In this document: piece by piece, positions 41,401 through 51,965 of the stretch
How the letters are laid out: each line of letters begins with the position of its first letter
Numbering within the stretch: the first letter of the stretch is position 1
Assembly (NCBI GenBank): GCA_000226015.1
Contig: JH152687.1
Location: forward strand, 124,843-188,842
DNA length: 64,000 nucleotides
Direction: 5' to 3'
DNA from: Mnemiopsis leidyi
Taxonomy: Eukaryota > Ctenophora > Tentaculata > Lobata > Bolinopsidae
Notes under the pieces: model-generated
What the model saw: the letters and a program-made list of their open reading frames with translations, nothing else
Told to the model about the DNA's origin: nothing
Databases searched by the model: none
Made by a program: the position numbers and the translations under genes

Positions 41401-41774
41401 GTCTCAGAGAATCAGTCAGGGATTGCAGCTGACTCTCTATGGGATCTGGGTTGGGGGCTTGGTTTTCTTTGTTCTTGGCTAACATCGCCTCCTCCTCCAT
41501 GGCTCGTTTTAACATTTCATCAGAAACCCTTTGGAAAATTTTAAAGTGGGAATGAGTTAAGTAAAAATGAAAACAGTGAATTTTCAATAAAAGTAGAGCC
41601 TATGGAGATTGAGCAAATATGGAGAAGCTCACTCTAATTCTTATCTTACATATAGCCTGGTGTTTCTACGTCCTCTTTTCCCTGAAAATGTCCCATCGCT
41701 TCCATGGCTTCCATCTCATCAGCAAACTGAGTCTCAACCTCGTCATAGAAATCCCGGGGATCATAATCGTCCAT
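35448..41774 (-). CDS. CHTF18: CTF18, subunit of the alternative clamp loader
   Basis: CTF18 replaces RFC1 in an alternative RFC complex that loads PCNA at forks and supports sister-chromatid cohesion and the S-phase checkpoint in the nucleus. My model has 14 exons and 943 codons, close to the usual length: 41650-41774, 41144-41528, 40817-40969, 40375-40562, 39874-40084, 38730-38836, 38456-38660, 37998-38284, 37430-37627, 37146-37300, 36862-37007, 36443-36646, 35996-36199, 35448-35711. Visible motifs: ELWVDDYMPTKYVDLLSDD before the ATPase; Walker A GPPGLGKTTL near residue 360; ASDDR; Walker B LIIDEIDG near 445; RPIICICND; sensor CEKTDNDIR; and the conserved C-terminal FNEGFSNAVRK. Exon 5 appears to end at a GC donor (AAG|GCGAGT), giving a GC-AG intron. 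Exon 7 contains about 30 extra residues between ASDDR and Walker B. Decayed copies of exons 1, 4 and 5 lie upstream (42.7-45.2 kb). Confidence 0.95.
36212..36360. repeat. Direct duplication, 2 copies of about 72 bp
   Basis: Two near-identical copies beginning aacatgatggagcaRgatgt lie in tandem in CHTF18 intron 12, immediately upstream of the exon 13 acceptor. Confidence 0.9.
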
Positions 41775-41785
41775 AATTCAGAGAG

Positions 41786-42689
41786 CTAAAAGAGATAACG
41801 CTTGAACTATAAGTGAGCATGGGGAGCTAGTGTTAAGAGAAGGGTATTTTGGGAGGGATCACTAATCTATAAGATCACGTGATAGTATTGCTTAATATTG
41901 ATTGGTGATACCAATCAATATTATTATATCAATATCTTATCATTTTACTATTAACCCGATTGAAAAGTTTTCGTGAATCAATTTTTAAAAGTATGTAACA
42001 AGTAACCATTTCATACTTGTCTAATTTGTATAACATTGAACTGTAAGTGTATGTTACAAATTATTTAAAATCTTGTAAAAATCTTGTAAAAATCTTGTAC
42101 CTGACTATTGATTGATCAATCACTGTCACATGATACGAAACATTTTTGACCCCTCCCCAAAAATACCTTTCAGTTTCTCAATTCATCATGAAGTTAAGCT
42201 ACTGGTGTTGTCGACAACACGCTTTTCCGCATCTTCAAGGATGATCGCGTCTTTAAAAACCAGGCTTCATTAATTTTACCTGTCCTACGTTTATGAACTT
42301 GTGTAATTGTTAACTAATTTCAGCCTTGAAATTTTACTGTCCTGGACGAGAAAAATAACCCAAATCCAATTGAATTGTAAAGATTTCATGTCATACATTA
42401 ACTGGACTTCGAAATACAACAATAAACATTTGAATTAATTTCGTTTTTATATTTTCATAGTTTTATATCCAGTAGTAGACTCAGCAAGAATATTGAAATG
42501 GTTACGAGGATCCTCAGAAGCAATTCCGGATTGAAGTTATTAAGTCAATTGTCTGAAATTTACTGGTCTCTCATCCATTGAACTATTTCTCGAGTATCAA
42601 GTAAGTATCTAGTGAAAATGGGGCGTATTCGAAACTTTGAACCGAATAGTTAAAGAATAATGTTGTAACAGATTGGAATTCTACCGATA
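41786..42689. other. Intergenic, nothing recognised
   Basis: AT-rich spacer between the CHTF18 start and the first decayed CHTF18 fragment. Only short local repeats are seen, for example aatcttgtaaa repeated near 42070-42100. The CHTF18 promoter, or the trans-splicing outron, should lie at its left side. Confidence 0.5.
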
Positions 42690-42895
42690 AAATCTAATGA
42701 TCCGACAGCTGGCACAAATCTTCCTGACTCTGCCACTTTGGTTTCTGGTTTCTCAACTGGAGCTTTGTTTCTCATCTTGGTCCCGAACACTACCCCGTCC
42801 CAGAGTTTCAGCCAGTGTAGGACTGAACGGTTAACTCCGTCGTCACTCAACAGATCTACGTACTTTGTCGGCCTGGTGAGTCAGGGGTTGTGTGG
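42690..42895 (-). pseudogene. Decayed fragment of CHTF18 exon 5 (plus a piece of exon 4)
   Basis: The minus strand repeats the start of CHTF18 exon 5 almost exactly, including its acceptor, and reads LSDDGVNRSVLHWLKLW and VVFGTKMRNKAPVEKP. Similarity stops after VEKP. The next bases match a short part of exon 4 (VPAAGS-like), out of the normal order. No Walker A exon follows, so this is a rearranged remnant rather than a working gene. The intact counterpart is at 39940-40110. The high identity suggests a fairly recent duplication or later gene conversion. Confidence 0.85.
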
Positions 42896-43537
42896 GTTTG
42901 GATTACTTTAGATTTAACTTTCACAAGATATGCAAAAATCATATGAATAGAACACAATTTTAATTATAACATTTTGCATGATAAGGGGCATTTTCAAATG
43001 ATCATCTAGAATTCGTGCTAAAGTATTAAGTTTCGGATAAGTCAAGTATAAAGTTAAGAGCCCACTCAAACAGCCAACCACTGGTTTAATTATAATTCAG
43101 TTGTTCATTAATGAAACTACATCATTGTGTTAAGCTAAAAATATTGAGATTAAAATCACTTGATGTTAAAATAACAATACATACATTGTAAAAATAAAAT
43201 TTACAATTCAACATAAAACTCAGATATAAGATTAAAATTGCATTAGGTAAAATAACTATTTAATTTATTTGAATTATGACCATCAAACAATTGCGTCGGT
43301 CATTAGGGTTTCGGTAGATTATCACAAACTTAATTATTTTATTTTAATTTTAAGCTCTATTTAAAATTAAAACAGTAAAAACTAATGAGTAATAAAAGTG
43401 GTAGCAAACAATTGTAAATTAGACAATTAGAAATATCAAAACTGAAAATCAATAACTTATACTAAATGAACGGGCAGATGAAATTTCAAACAACGATTCA
43501 CAGGCGAATATCAGCAAAAGTGACAAAGTTTTGAATT

Positions 43538-44683
43538 CTAATCGTAATACAGTCCACATTCCTTAGAACAGAGAACATACACCATCAATACGATTCTACC
43601 ATTGTTATCTCGAGAAAACCAAGGCCAATTGTTCACACGCCGGTAGTTGAACCACTCCAGTTTTGGACAATTGCGAGCAAGGCTGGTGGTCAGGCCATCA
43701 ATTTTGCTGTCCAGGTGAAAGAGACATCGCGGATTGCTGCTGCTAGAGAGGATATTCATTTCCACTAAATTAGGACATTCTATTTCAATAGTACCAATTT
43801 GTCCTTCGGGGTACCATGAAGATGATGTTAAAACCAACCTCTCCAAAGTTTCTGATCGTACAAATAGAAAGTGAAGATCTCCCCAAATTCCGTATTGGGA
43901 AGACCAAACGTTGGAATTTCCATGAAAATTTACAAGTTTAAGATAAGTGATTGCGGTTTTTTCCAACAAACTCTCCAATAACATCGACAAACAACATGTG
44001 TCAGTCCCAGAACCAGCCGCTTTCTCGTTATGGTAGAAAAATCCTGTCGGACTTCTTAAAGTTACTTCTCTCAGATGGGGAGCATTATTTGAGAGCGCTT
44101 CCAGGGCTCTCAGTGAACTTTCACACTTAAAAATTGTGAAGTCAACAGATTGAATGTATACTGAATTCGAGAAAACACACTCAGATATTTCTGCATACCA
44201 AGGACAAATACTCATAAAGGTGCGATAGCGCGAGCTATCTGCCCGAAAGTCATGTTTTAACCCGAGAGCACTTGCCTCAACGTGTTTGAGGGAAACAGCT
44301 TTCAGTTTGGAAAAATTCAAGCGTTTAACTATTTCTAGACTTCGTTCTCTGCTAGTCTTGAACGGGTGGTCCCTTACATCAAAGTCTACTTTCAGCGATA
44401 AAACATATCGGTCTTCCAGGACGAAATTCTGATATTCATTTAAACATCTTGGAAGTTCCACTTTTTTACGCAGGAAGTATTGATCAATGAGCTGTTGGTA
44501 GTCCTTACTTAAGAGTGACATACGAAGAATATCATCCAATGACAAATATCGGCTTATTATCAGCAGTTTTATCTCCAGCGGTAAACCAAGAAAATTGAAA
44601 TTGTAACAAGGATCTTCAGGGTCTATTCTTATCAGTCGGCTGGAAGAGAATCGCCTCCATTTGCTTGGTCGCTCACAATCCAT
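43538..44683 (-). CDS. Intronless F-box protein
   Basis: A single uninterrupted frame of 381 codons. The N-terminal part contains a typical F-box (LPLEIKLLIISRYLSLDDIL followed by RMSLLSKDYQQLID), the motif that binds SKP1 in SCF ubiquitin ligases. The remainder has loose leucine-rich-like stretches (LRALEALSNNAPHLREVTL, ETLERLVLTSS, ECPNLVEMNI, NCPKLEWFNY), the arrangement of FBXL-type substrate adaptors. The ATG at 44683 is chosen because TTCTATAG lies immediately upstream, as with the other genes here. The gene sits between decayed CHTF18 fragments and may have entered by retroposition or been caught in that duplication. Substrate unknown; I do not assign an orthologue. Confidence 0.85.
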   Translation of the reverse strand: MDCERPSKWRRFSSSRLIRIDPEDPCYNFNFLGLPLEIKLLIISRYLSLDDILRMSLLSKDYQQLIDQYFLRKKVELPRCLNEYQNFVLEDRYVLSLKVDFDVRDHPFKTSRERSLEIVKRLNFSKLKAVSLKHVEASALGLKHDFRADSSRYRTFMSICPWYAEISECVFSNSVYIQSVDFTIFKCESSLRALEALSNNAPHLREVTLRSPTGFFYHNEKAAGSGTDTCCLSMLLESLLEKTAITYLKLVNFHGNSNVWSSQYGIWGDLHFLFVRSETLERLVLTSSSWYPEGQIGTIEIECPNLVEMNILSSSSNPRCLFHLDSKIDGLTTSLARNCPKLEWFNYRRVNNWPWFSRDNNGRIVLMVYVLCSKECGLYYD

Positions 44684-44860
44684 TCTATAGAACAAGAAAA
44701 AGTTTTAGTCAAAAGGAAATGTAAGTAGGTGATTATTACTTTAACAGTTTAACTCTCTATCCTGTACCACCTGAACAAAAATTCAAGCCCAGAGTGTTTC
44801 CTAGATGGTGCAGCGTCAGGAGGATAATATATTTATAGAATAAAACTCACGTTTAAAATT

Positions 44861-45030
44861 CGTCGACCCAGAGCTCTGATTCCTTCTATTCTTAAACTCC
44901 TCCGAACTACAACTATCTACCCCAAAATCACCTGATCGGACAGCTGGCATGGCACAGCATGTGATCTTATCCGGGATATAGCAGCTTTATTCTCCCGATA
45001 GTCTCTCAACACCTGTGTTTTTTGTGTTAA
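44861..45030 (-). pseudogene. Decayed fragment of CHTF18 exon 4
   Basis: The minus strand matches CHTF18 exon 4: the ACTATCGGGAGAA, TATCCCGGATAAGATCACATG and CAGAGCTCTGGGTCGACGA segments are shared with 40380-40560. It carries internal deletions that shift the frame, and the downstream donor is lost. It is 5' of the F-box gene and in the same orientation as the exon 1-like piece at 45148-45229. Confidence 0.85.
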
Positions 45031-45147
45031 ACTGTACTCGACCGTGAATAAATCTTGTAAAAGGAAGGGTTTCTAAATTCAAGAGTTCAGTGCGCCTGTG
45101 AAGATTAAACAAAGATTTAAAGAAAGTTAACGTAATTTTCTACTTAC

Positions 45148-45229
45148 TGACATGACAGTCAGCAATTTCGTCATTTATTTCCTCCCTCTGAACTATGTCA
45201 TAGAGATTTCGGGGATCGTAGTCAGTCAT
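45148..45229 (-). pseudogene. CHTF18 exon 1-like fragment with intact start and donor
   Basis: It reads MTDYDPRNLYDIVQREEIN, clearly related to the CHTF18 start MDDYDPRDFYDEVETQ, and ends at a good GTAAGT donor. An acceptor-like CTCTGTTAG lies 22 nt upstream of its ATG. Its phase (one base left over) does not join in frame to the F-box ATG or to the exon 4-like fragment, so I regard it as the first exon of a dead CHTF18 copy. It could still be transcribed and serve as a 5' exon for the F-box gene. Confidence 0.75.
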
Positions 45230-46034
45230 CCGTTTTTCGGAGATCGGAAAGCTAACAGAGATAAAGTTTTGACGAGCGGATCACTTGAATACTTGATCAT
45301 TTCACTAAATCTACAGTAAAAATGTTAAAGTTAGATGATATCATATGCTTGAGGATATGAAAAGTAAATAAATTTGTCATTTTAAAGTGAAATAGCTTAT
45401 TAGGTGACCGTGAAAGAAATCCCTAAAGTTGATGAAATTAAAGCTAATCGGAAGCAATCAATATTATCAAACTTCATGATATCAAATTCATAATAATACG
45501 ATGTTAAAGGGAAGTAAGCATATAATTCAGTAATTCACACAGCTGATATTGAGTTAACTCGGAAGATATAAACTGTTATCACTCTCCGTCCAGATGAAAA
45601 ATAAAAATTAACTAAACTTTTTGCTTATTAAGGCAAGAAAAAGCGACAAATAGATTCAGCGGTCCAAAGTAGATAGCACAAAACGGTAGTACACTTGAAA
45701 TCTACAAACTCAGTCGATACAACACAAAGTACTGAATTAAGAACAGCTTGAATTTCATATATGTTTAACTCAAAACCCCACACAGCAGTCCAATATGATA
45801 CAGACCACAAAAATTTTCTCTCAAAGTTCCACTTCAAACTTAAACAATTTACCTCGCTCACGAAGCCAGAAGTCAAAATTTGCAACTGCTTGTCAATAGA
45901 ATTCACCTACACAAATAGTACACCAACCGTCCAATCAGTACTGAAATCAAAAACCAAAATTCCACTAAGATAATTTCCACAAATTCTACCAAGCACCAGC
46001 CAACTACCCTCCCTCATGAACCTCCCACCTAATT

Positions 46035-48583
46035 CTAATGTCTTCTACGTCTGCCCGGAGAACGGGATCTGTGTCGTCTTCTCCCCCCACCCTTGATATG
46101 CCGTCCCTTTCCGAAGTGCTCCAGTCCGAGACGACTACGGACCTCCTTGGAACAAGCTTTAACGTGGAGAAAGTTGCAGTATCCTCCTCTGGTACACTCT
46201 GATGTTTCGTGCTGTCGGCAACAAGCCTCTCTGTGAAGGATAGCGTGTTTAATGTCGTGTTTAATGAGGCGATGACAAGATGAAATATCTTTAATTTGTT
46301 GGCCAATAGTCTTTCACCACTTCTCTGCTATATAGCTCAAATTGTCGTCACGAGATTTTAAAAATTTGTCGGGTATCTGTTGATACAGCAACTCATTTGA
46401 GGAATATGTGTATTGGAGATAAATCCAACTTGATAGGTCGTTAAGAAAAATAGTTGACACAAATTGCATTCGATTCATTGTAAGTTGATAACCTACTGTC
46501 GCGGCCATCACGCGCTCTCACGCATTTCTGGCCTGGCGAAAGAAATTCTAGACGCGAGTCGCCCGTTAATCGATCCACTGTGACAGACGCTATATAGCCG
46601 ATGAGCACAGATGCTAAATAGCAGATGTGAACAGATGCTAAATAGCCCATGTAAACAGACGCTATATGGCCGATGATGTAGCTACATGTAGAATTATAGC
46701 CGATGATGTAGCTACATGTAGCTGATGATGAGTTTACCTGAAGTCTGTGACGGGTGAGAGTTCTGCGTAGATAGGAGCTCCATTAAACCATCTGTTGTTG
46801 AGATCGTCAACACATTTGGAGGCGTCGTCTTCCGACTTGAACATCACGTATATGTTCCCTGGAGGGGTCGGTCAGAGTAACTACACCGCTCGGCAAGATT
46901 TGGAAATGTCCGGGGCAAGACTTGGGAATGTCCGGCGAAAGACTTGGGAATGTCAGCGGAAAGACTTGGGAATGTCCGGGGAAAGACTTGGAAATTACCG
47001 GGGAAAGACTTGGAAATGTCCGGGGAAAGACTTGGGAATACCCGGGACAAGACTAAGGAATGTCCGGGGCAAGACTTGGGAATGTCTGGACGTCAGAGAA
47101 AACTTGGGAATTTCCGGGGAAAGACTTTGGAATGTCCAGGGTAGACTTTTGAATGTCAGGTGCAAGCGAGGGGAAAGGTTGGGGCATCGTCTTGGAAAAG
47201 GTTGGAAATAATCTGGGAGTGGGCGTCATTCGTGCTCGTTCTATCCCTATCCACTATAACTGATTAGGGGATGATGACGGCGACATGAACTTTGACCCAC
47301 TGACCCAGTCAATACAAGTCATCTCTAGGAGTTTCAGTTAAAAAACTCCTTTACCGATTAGATGATCTCCCAGATTTTCACAGACGTTAAGTTCCTCGAT
47401 AGCTCCGTACTTGTCTTCTAATTCCACGTAAACATCTTCAAAGAACTCGTCAAAATGCTGCTGTAAGAACTCCTGAAAAATAGAAATATATATCACAGCG
47501 CAGTTCATTGAACTAAATCCTTCCTATCCTTCCATTTATATTTACATGATCAATAAAAGCTTGACTCAAACAGCAATTGCACGAAATAACTGAGGTTTAT
47601 TCCGCAGTAATACTAAAAAAAACTGGCAGTCTCCGAGAAGACAGCCACAATGTGGAACAGTTTCAGGTAATGTGGAGCAGGGGGAGTATAAAATGTGGAA
47701 CAGTTTCAGGTAATGTGGAGCAGGGGGAGTATAAAATGTGGAACAGTTTCAGGTAATGTGGAGCAGGGGGAGTATAAAATGTGGAACAGTTTCAGGTAAT
47801 GTGGAGCAGGGGGAGTATAAAATGTGGAACAGTTTCAGGTAATGTGGAGCAGGGGGAGTATAAAATGTGGAACAGTTTCAGGTAATGTGGAGCAGGGGGA
47901 GTATAAAATGTGGAACAGTTTCAGGTAATGTGGAGCAGGGGGAGTATAAAATGTGGAACAGTTTCAGGTAATGTGGAGCAGGGGGAGTATACAATGTGGA
48001 ACAGTTTCAGGTAATGTGGAGCAGGGGGAGTATACCTCGGTATATCCACTGTTGTTCTTGAGTTCGGGATTCAGGGAGAAGTTAGCAGGACAGTGGTACA
48101 TGTGGTTAAGCAGGACTGTCTGACTGTAGGTCGGTCTGTTGTGCTGCCGCGAACATCTGCAAAGTAAGCGTAAGATAGTGGCAAAGTGGGTGTAAAGGCT
48201 TGAGAAAGTACCAGAATGACAGTACCTATATCTTGTAATTATAACTATTATCGTGGGTTGAGCCCGATTTCCGCTAGGAATCGGGCTAAACCGGCGTTGA
48301 ACTGTTTTTGAGATCGTGAATATTAAAAGATATAATTGAGAACAGAAACTCCCCATAAATATCGTTCTCCATTGGAACTTGGATAATGCCTATAAGTCGT
48401 GAGCTAGGAGTTATCTGAAATCGTTGAATTGATCAAACAAGTAGTTGAAAGTCTGGAACCTATGATGAATATGATTGACAAGCTATACCTCTCCCCGTGA
48501 GTGCAAGCTCCAGTTTTGAAGTAAAACGGACAGTTCACTCGGTCTTTTTCTGTCCCGAAAATGGAGGCCAGAAATTCTGCCAT
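46035..48583 (-). CDS. U2AF1: U2AF small subunit (U2AF35)
   Basis: U2AF35 reads the AG at 3' splice sites as the partner of U2AF65 during spliceosome assembly in the nucleus. My model has 5 exons and 216 codons: 48489-48583, 48036-48156, 47355-47472, 46738-46858, 46035-46230. The start [18 protein letters not shown] is the family hallmark. Then come zinc finger 1 ([20 protein letters not shown]), the atypical RRM ([38 protein letters not shown]) and zinc finger 2 ([20 protein letters not shown]). The RS tail is very short ([18 protein letters not shown]). Three introns contain tandem arrays: 47650-48035 begins exactly at the exon 2 donor, 46566-46736 close to the exon 4 donor, and 46893-47162 upstream of exon 4. 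Confidence 0.96.
46566..46736. repeat. Degenerate tandem repeat next to the U2AF1 exon 4 donor
   Basis: Repeated modules such as gccgatgatgtagctacatg (twice in full) and acagatgctaaatagc or acagacgctatat (four) fill the start of U2AF1 intron 4, beginning within about 10 bases of the donor. Confidence 0.8.
46893..47162. repeat. Tandem repeat, about 12 copies of a 21-22 bp unit
   Basis: Degenerate copies of gaaagacttgggaatgtccg lie in U2AF1 intron 3, about 35 bases upstream of the exon 4 acceptor in transcript order. A 138-codon plus-strand open frame over the array is only a reading of the repeat. Confidence 0.9.
47650..48035. repeat. Minisatellite, about 9 copies of a 43-bp unit, starting at a 5' splice site
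   Basis: Nearly identical units (gtaatgtggagcagggggag, then tataaaatgtggaacagttt) run up to the exon 2 donor of U2AF1. The donor GTATACTCCCCC is itself the first bases of a unit. The two units closest to the exon differ slightly from the rest (tatac instead of tataa). Confidence 0.95.
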
Positions 48584-48900
48584 GTCTGTGACTGAAAGAT
48601 ATTACAGATTACTGTTTAACAGATTATGAAAGAATGTTTCAGTCTGCAATTAATTCTTTATGTATTGGGTTACGTCAGAGCTTCAACGATACAGATAGGA
48701 CACAAACAAAATGTGCTATAATTAATACAAAATACTTTATTTCAAAAAAACCTCGAATTAATAGTTTTTAGCGTCAATCTAAGTCAATTCTGAATTCAAA
48801 ACATACAAAAATTCTAAATTTACATCAATTTATCGTGCAAATTTCGTCCTCAAGATATTAACATAATTTCATATAACATATTTTTAAAAACAAAACTCAG

Positions 48901-49043
48901 ATTTATGGCACATTGCACATCTCAATAATCCATTAAAGCCTGATTGCCAAAGTGAATAAGCGTAAAAATGGAATTTATGGCACATTGCACATCTCAATAA
49001 TCCATTAAAGCCTGATTGCCAAAGTGAATAAGCGGAAAAAATG
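48901..49043. repeat. Direct duplication, 2 copies of 72 bp
   Basis: Two almost identical copies beginning atttatggcacattgcacat lie in tandem just beyond the PEX3 stop codon, probably in its 3' untranslated region or the spacer to U2AF1. Confidence 0.93.
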
Positions 49044-49068
49044 GAATTAAATCCACAGAAACAACAAA

Positions 49069-50387
49069 TCATGTTGCAGTGAGGCCCTCATACAGATTGC
49101 AACAAAGAACTTTCAATACTCCACAATCCAGAATGTGGGATATGAACTCCTCCTTTTCCGTTGATAATATCCTGACGGGTATCTTGTTGAGAGGGGAGAG
49201 CAGTTTGGCTAGAATAACCGAATCTTGCTGGACTATTTTTGATAACTGCTTGCAGTAGAAATCTTGGGCATGAGCTACACATGAGTGGTAGGTATTACTG
49301 AGGATAAAAGCTGTTTAATTATGCAAGCTGGGGAACACAAAAAGAAAAGTATAAATCGAGTTATTCTACTTAAGAATTTTGGCAATGAAAAAACCGGGAG
49401 TCTACAATAGTCTACAATAGTCTACAATAGTCTACATTAGTCTACAATCTTACCTATAATCCTGACTTTCCAAAACATCCAATGTAACAAGAATGACCTC
49501 CTTAAGTTGACTATCCATGATATCATCTCCCAAATCTACTCTACACAGATTCAATAGGTCCATTTCCTGTGTGACACTCACATTATCAAGCAACACTCTC
49601 AAATCTCCGAAATTAACCAAACTGTCCAGTTTGAACTCTTTGAAAACCCTGTCTACTTCACCTTCACATATGTTTAGTATTTCAGGTACTGAGTGTTCAA
49701 GAAGGAGGGTTATTTTTGACAAATAAGATTTTGTGGTAGCGTTCACAGAGACACTGTCACCACCGCTAGACATGGATTGGAGAATCTTAGCTTTGACGAC
49801 GGTCAACTGGACGGAAAGAAAAAGACAGAGAAGAGTGGATGAGTATAGAGAGAGGAGGAGTTTCGTGAGAACCTGCCTCCGGAGCAGTTCCCAGCCGTCT
49901 ACTTTGGAAACAGAACCGTCCTTGAGGTTCCTTAATGTCTGTTCTGTGTCACATAGAGTGGAGATTCTCTGATTTAGCTTCTCAAAATATCTGAAAATGA
50001 TTAACTTTCAAATAACTTGGTATTCTATAATTTTTACTTTCAATCCCGTATCGTGGTATTAATCCCTTATCGTGGTATCATGTGTATTGATTCAAATAGT
50101 CTCGGAAATTGTCACTGCTTTAGTTAAGATTGAGCTAAGATTGATTAAAACTATTAAACAAAAGTCAAAACCCACCCGTTAAGAGTAGTAGCCATGTTGT
50201 GATAATGCTGAAGATAATGTTGTTCTAAGTGCGAGTTCCTCAGTAGCAGCTCCATGTGTTCTTGTTGCCAGGATGCCAACTTCCGTTTACACGCGTATCC
50301 CATAGCAACAACGCTTGAGGTTACCACCCCACTCGTCACAAGCCCTTTTTTGTAGCGGCTCAGCGTCTTCCTGCACCAGTCCAACAT
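49069..50387 (-). CDS. PEX3: Peroxin-3, peroxisomal membrane biogenesis factor
   Basis: PEX3 anchors the chaperone-receptor PEX19 and is needed to insert membrane proteins into peroxisomes. My model has 3 exons and 325 codons: 50176-50387, 49454-49990, 49069-49297. The N-terminus has a basic stretch (CRKTLSRYKKG) followed by a membrane segment (LVTSGVVTSSVVAMGYAC), the usual PEX3 anchor. Later family-like parts are TLLCLFLSVQLTVVKAKIL, the acidic middle region, and LAKLLSPLNKIPVRIL near the C-terminus. Overall similarity is modest but length, topology and order fit. Exon 2 ends at GTAAG followed directly by a 10-bp tandem repeat. Start codon: AG acceptor-like site 2 nt upstream (CCTTAG). Confidence 0.85.
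49401..49449. repeat. 10-bp tandem repeat at the PEX3 exon 2 donor
   Basis: Five copies of tctacaatag (one variant) end at the GTAAG donor of PEX3 exon 2, so the repeat is the first thing in the intron. Confidence 0.95.
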
Positions 50388-50819
50388 TGCTAAGGTTTAT
50401 CATTAACTTGCACGTTAACTGGTTTAGTGGTTTTCAGGCTATGTGTTGAAAAAGATTGTAAATGAGCAAAACAAATCGTAAGAGATATTGGTATCCGTAA
50501 GTGAAAAACATCATTAAAAAATGTCAAAAATATTAACATCACACTCAATTCATTTACAATAATAGAGCCAAAAATCTGAAAAAAAATCACATAACATTTA
50601 AACAACAGTACTGTCTCAACCTTCATCTGAATGCATCGATCCACCATTAATCATTTAATTTTCACAACGGCACAACAGGTTCCAGTGTTTCACAACAAAC
50701 AACAGCAGAACAATCTGTAAGCTCCCTCCCCTTATCTGTTATACATTGTATAAACAACCCCATTCAATCACAACTACAATCACTACAAAGCTCTGACATC
50801 AATAGAAATATCGCGAACA

Positions 50820-51639
50820 TCATCCCGGTCCATGTTTCTCCAGATATATCCGAAACTGCTCGATATCATTGTCGAAAAGCCGGTCAATGAGACGTTTCTC
50901 CTCCTCGATGCTACTCATAAACTCATCCCAGTCAGGATCGTGACCTGGGCTTGGTGGTCTGGAGTAGGCAGTGTCTGTCTCCATGGGAACGTCAATACTG
51001 TCCGGCAGGATCAGGTCACATAACTGGGAGTTGGAATTCTTGAAGAGAATCATAGTAGAGCTATAAATAGCATTGAATGGTCGTAGAATTAAGAAATTTT
51101 AAGGCGAGAAAAGGATAGTTACGTTACTGAAATCATCATACACTTATATCAAGCATATTACACGTAAGATTTGTGCTGTAATGTGGAGGCGCATAATTTT
51201 AAAAAAACACCTTAAACGGATCAGACCTCGGTCAGCTCCAGAACCTTCTTATCAAGCTTGGCAATGTTAGTATCGGCCGTTTCTGCAGCAGCTGGTAGAG
51301 TTTCTCCGCAGTGTTTCTCCAGAATCTGCTGGCATTCCTCCAACTTCAACTTCTCGGTTCCTTTCCTTTTGTTTTGAAATTCTTCGATAAAGTATCGCGC
51401 TTCACCTGGGTAATGACGAACTATACAATAAACAGTTCGATCAGTTTATTGTCGCGGTTATAACCTATATTCTTTTAAAACTGAAGTTCGCACAGCAGTT
51501 GGTACTCATCTAAAAGTAATGATTTATTTATCTTAAGGTACGATCGTATACCTTGTATAACAGCTCGATGATCAAATAGTCGACTGAAAGAAGCCAAACC
51601 AGCTTTAAGAGCACCTAAACCCCCATCATCTTTTGACAT
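50820..51639 (-). CDS. BLOC1S5: BLOC-1 subunit 5 (Muted)
   Basis: A component of the BLOC-1 complex, which sorts cargo to lysosome-related organelles from endosomes. My model has 3 exons and 156 codons: 51552-51639, 51227-51405, 50820-51023. The signature LFDHRAVIQGEARYFIEEFQ in exons 1-2 closely matches the conserved DHRPVIQGETRYFVKEF of animal Muted. The rest is helical and charged (ECQQILEKHCGETLPAAAET, WDEFMSSIEEEKRLID), as expected of a coiled-coil BLOC-1 protein. It is slightly shorter than the vertebrate protein. The exon 2 donor is GTCTGA, weaker than usual. Acceptor-like TTTTGCAG lies 1 nt before the ATG. The stop is 433 bp from the PEX3 start, and the gene begins 327 bp from the HDAC8 stop. 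Confidence 0.82.
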
Positions 51640-51965
51640 GCTGCAAAATGAATAAAAAGTAGATGCAACAACAGATTGCCAATCTCAAATCTCGGACAAA
51701 AAATGTTTTTTGAAATTCAAATTGAATCCCTAAGATCGAAATAGGGAAGCTAACTATAAAAATCATTCAGTTATATCATTAGAGTGCTTATTACTCTAGT
51801 TTTTAAGTTTAACAATAAAACTTTAATGTTATTAATAGAAAATCTGAGTATATACATACAAATAAGTGATGATAAATATTGGAAATATTTAATAAATGTT
51901 TAATACAAAGAAAATTAAAAACTTATCACGACTTAATAAATTATAGTGGCAAACATTTATTTTAC

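Noticed and set aside
45628-45973. Open frames on both strands between the dead CHTF18 exon and U2AF1
   Set aside because: Neither shows a recognisable domain or the acceptor-plus-ATG pattern of the other genes; the region is treated as spacer.
46795-47211. 138-codon plus-strand frame with internal peptide repeats
   Set aside because: It is a translation of the 21-22 bp intronic tandem repeat of U2AF1 plus antisense of exon 4.
49401-49449. CRISPR-like short direct repeats
   Set aside because: Units are contiguous 10-mers without spacers in a eukaryotic intron; an ordinary tandem repeat.
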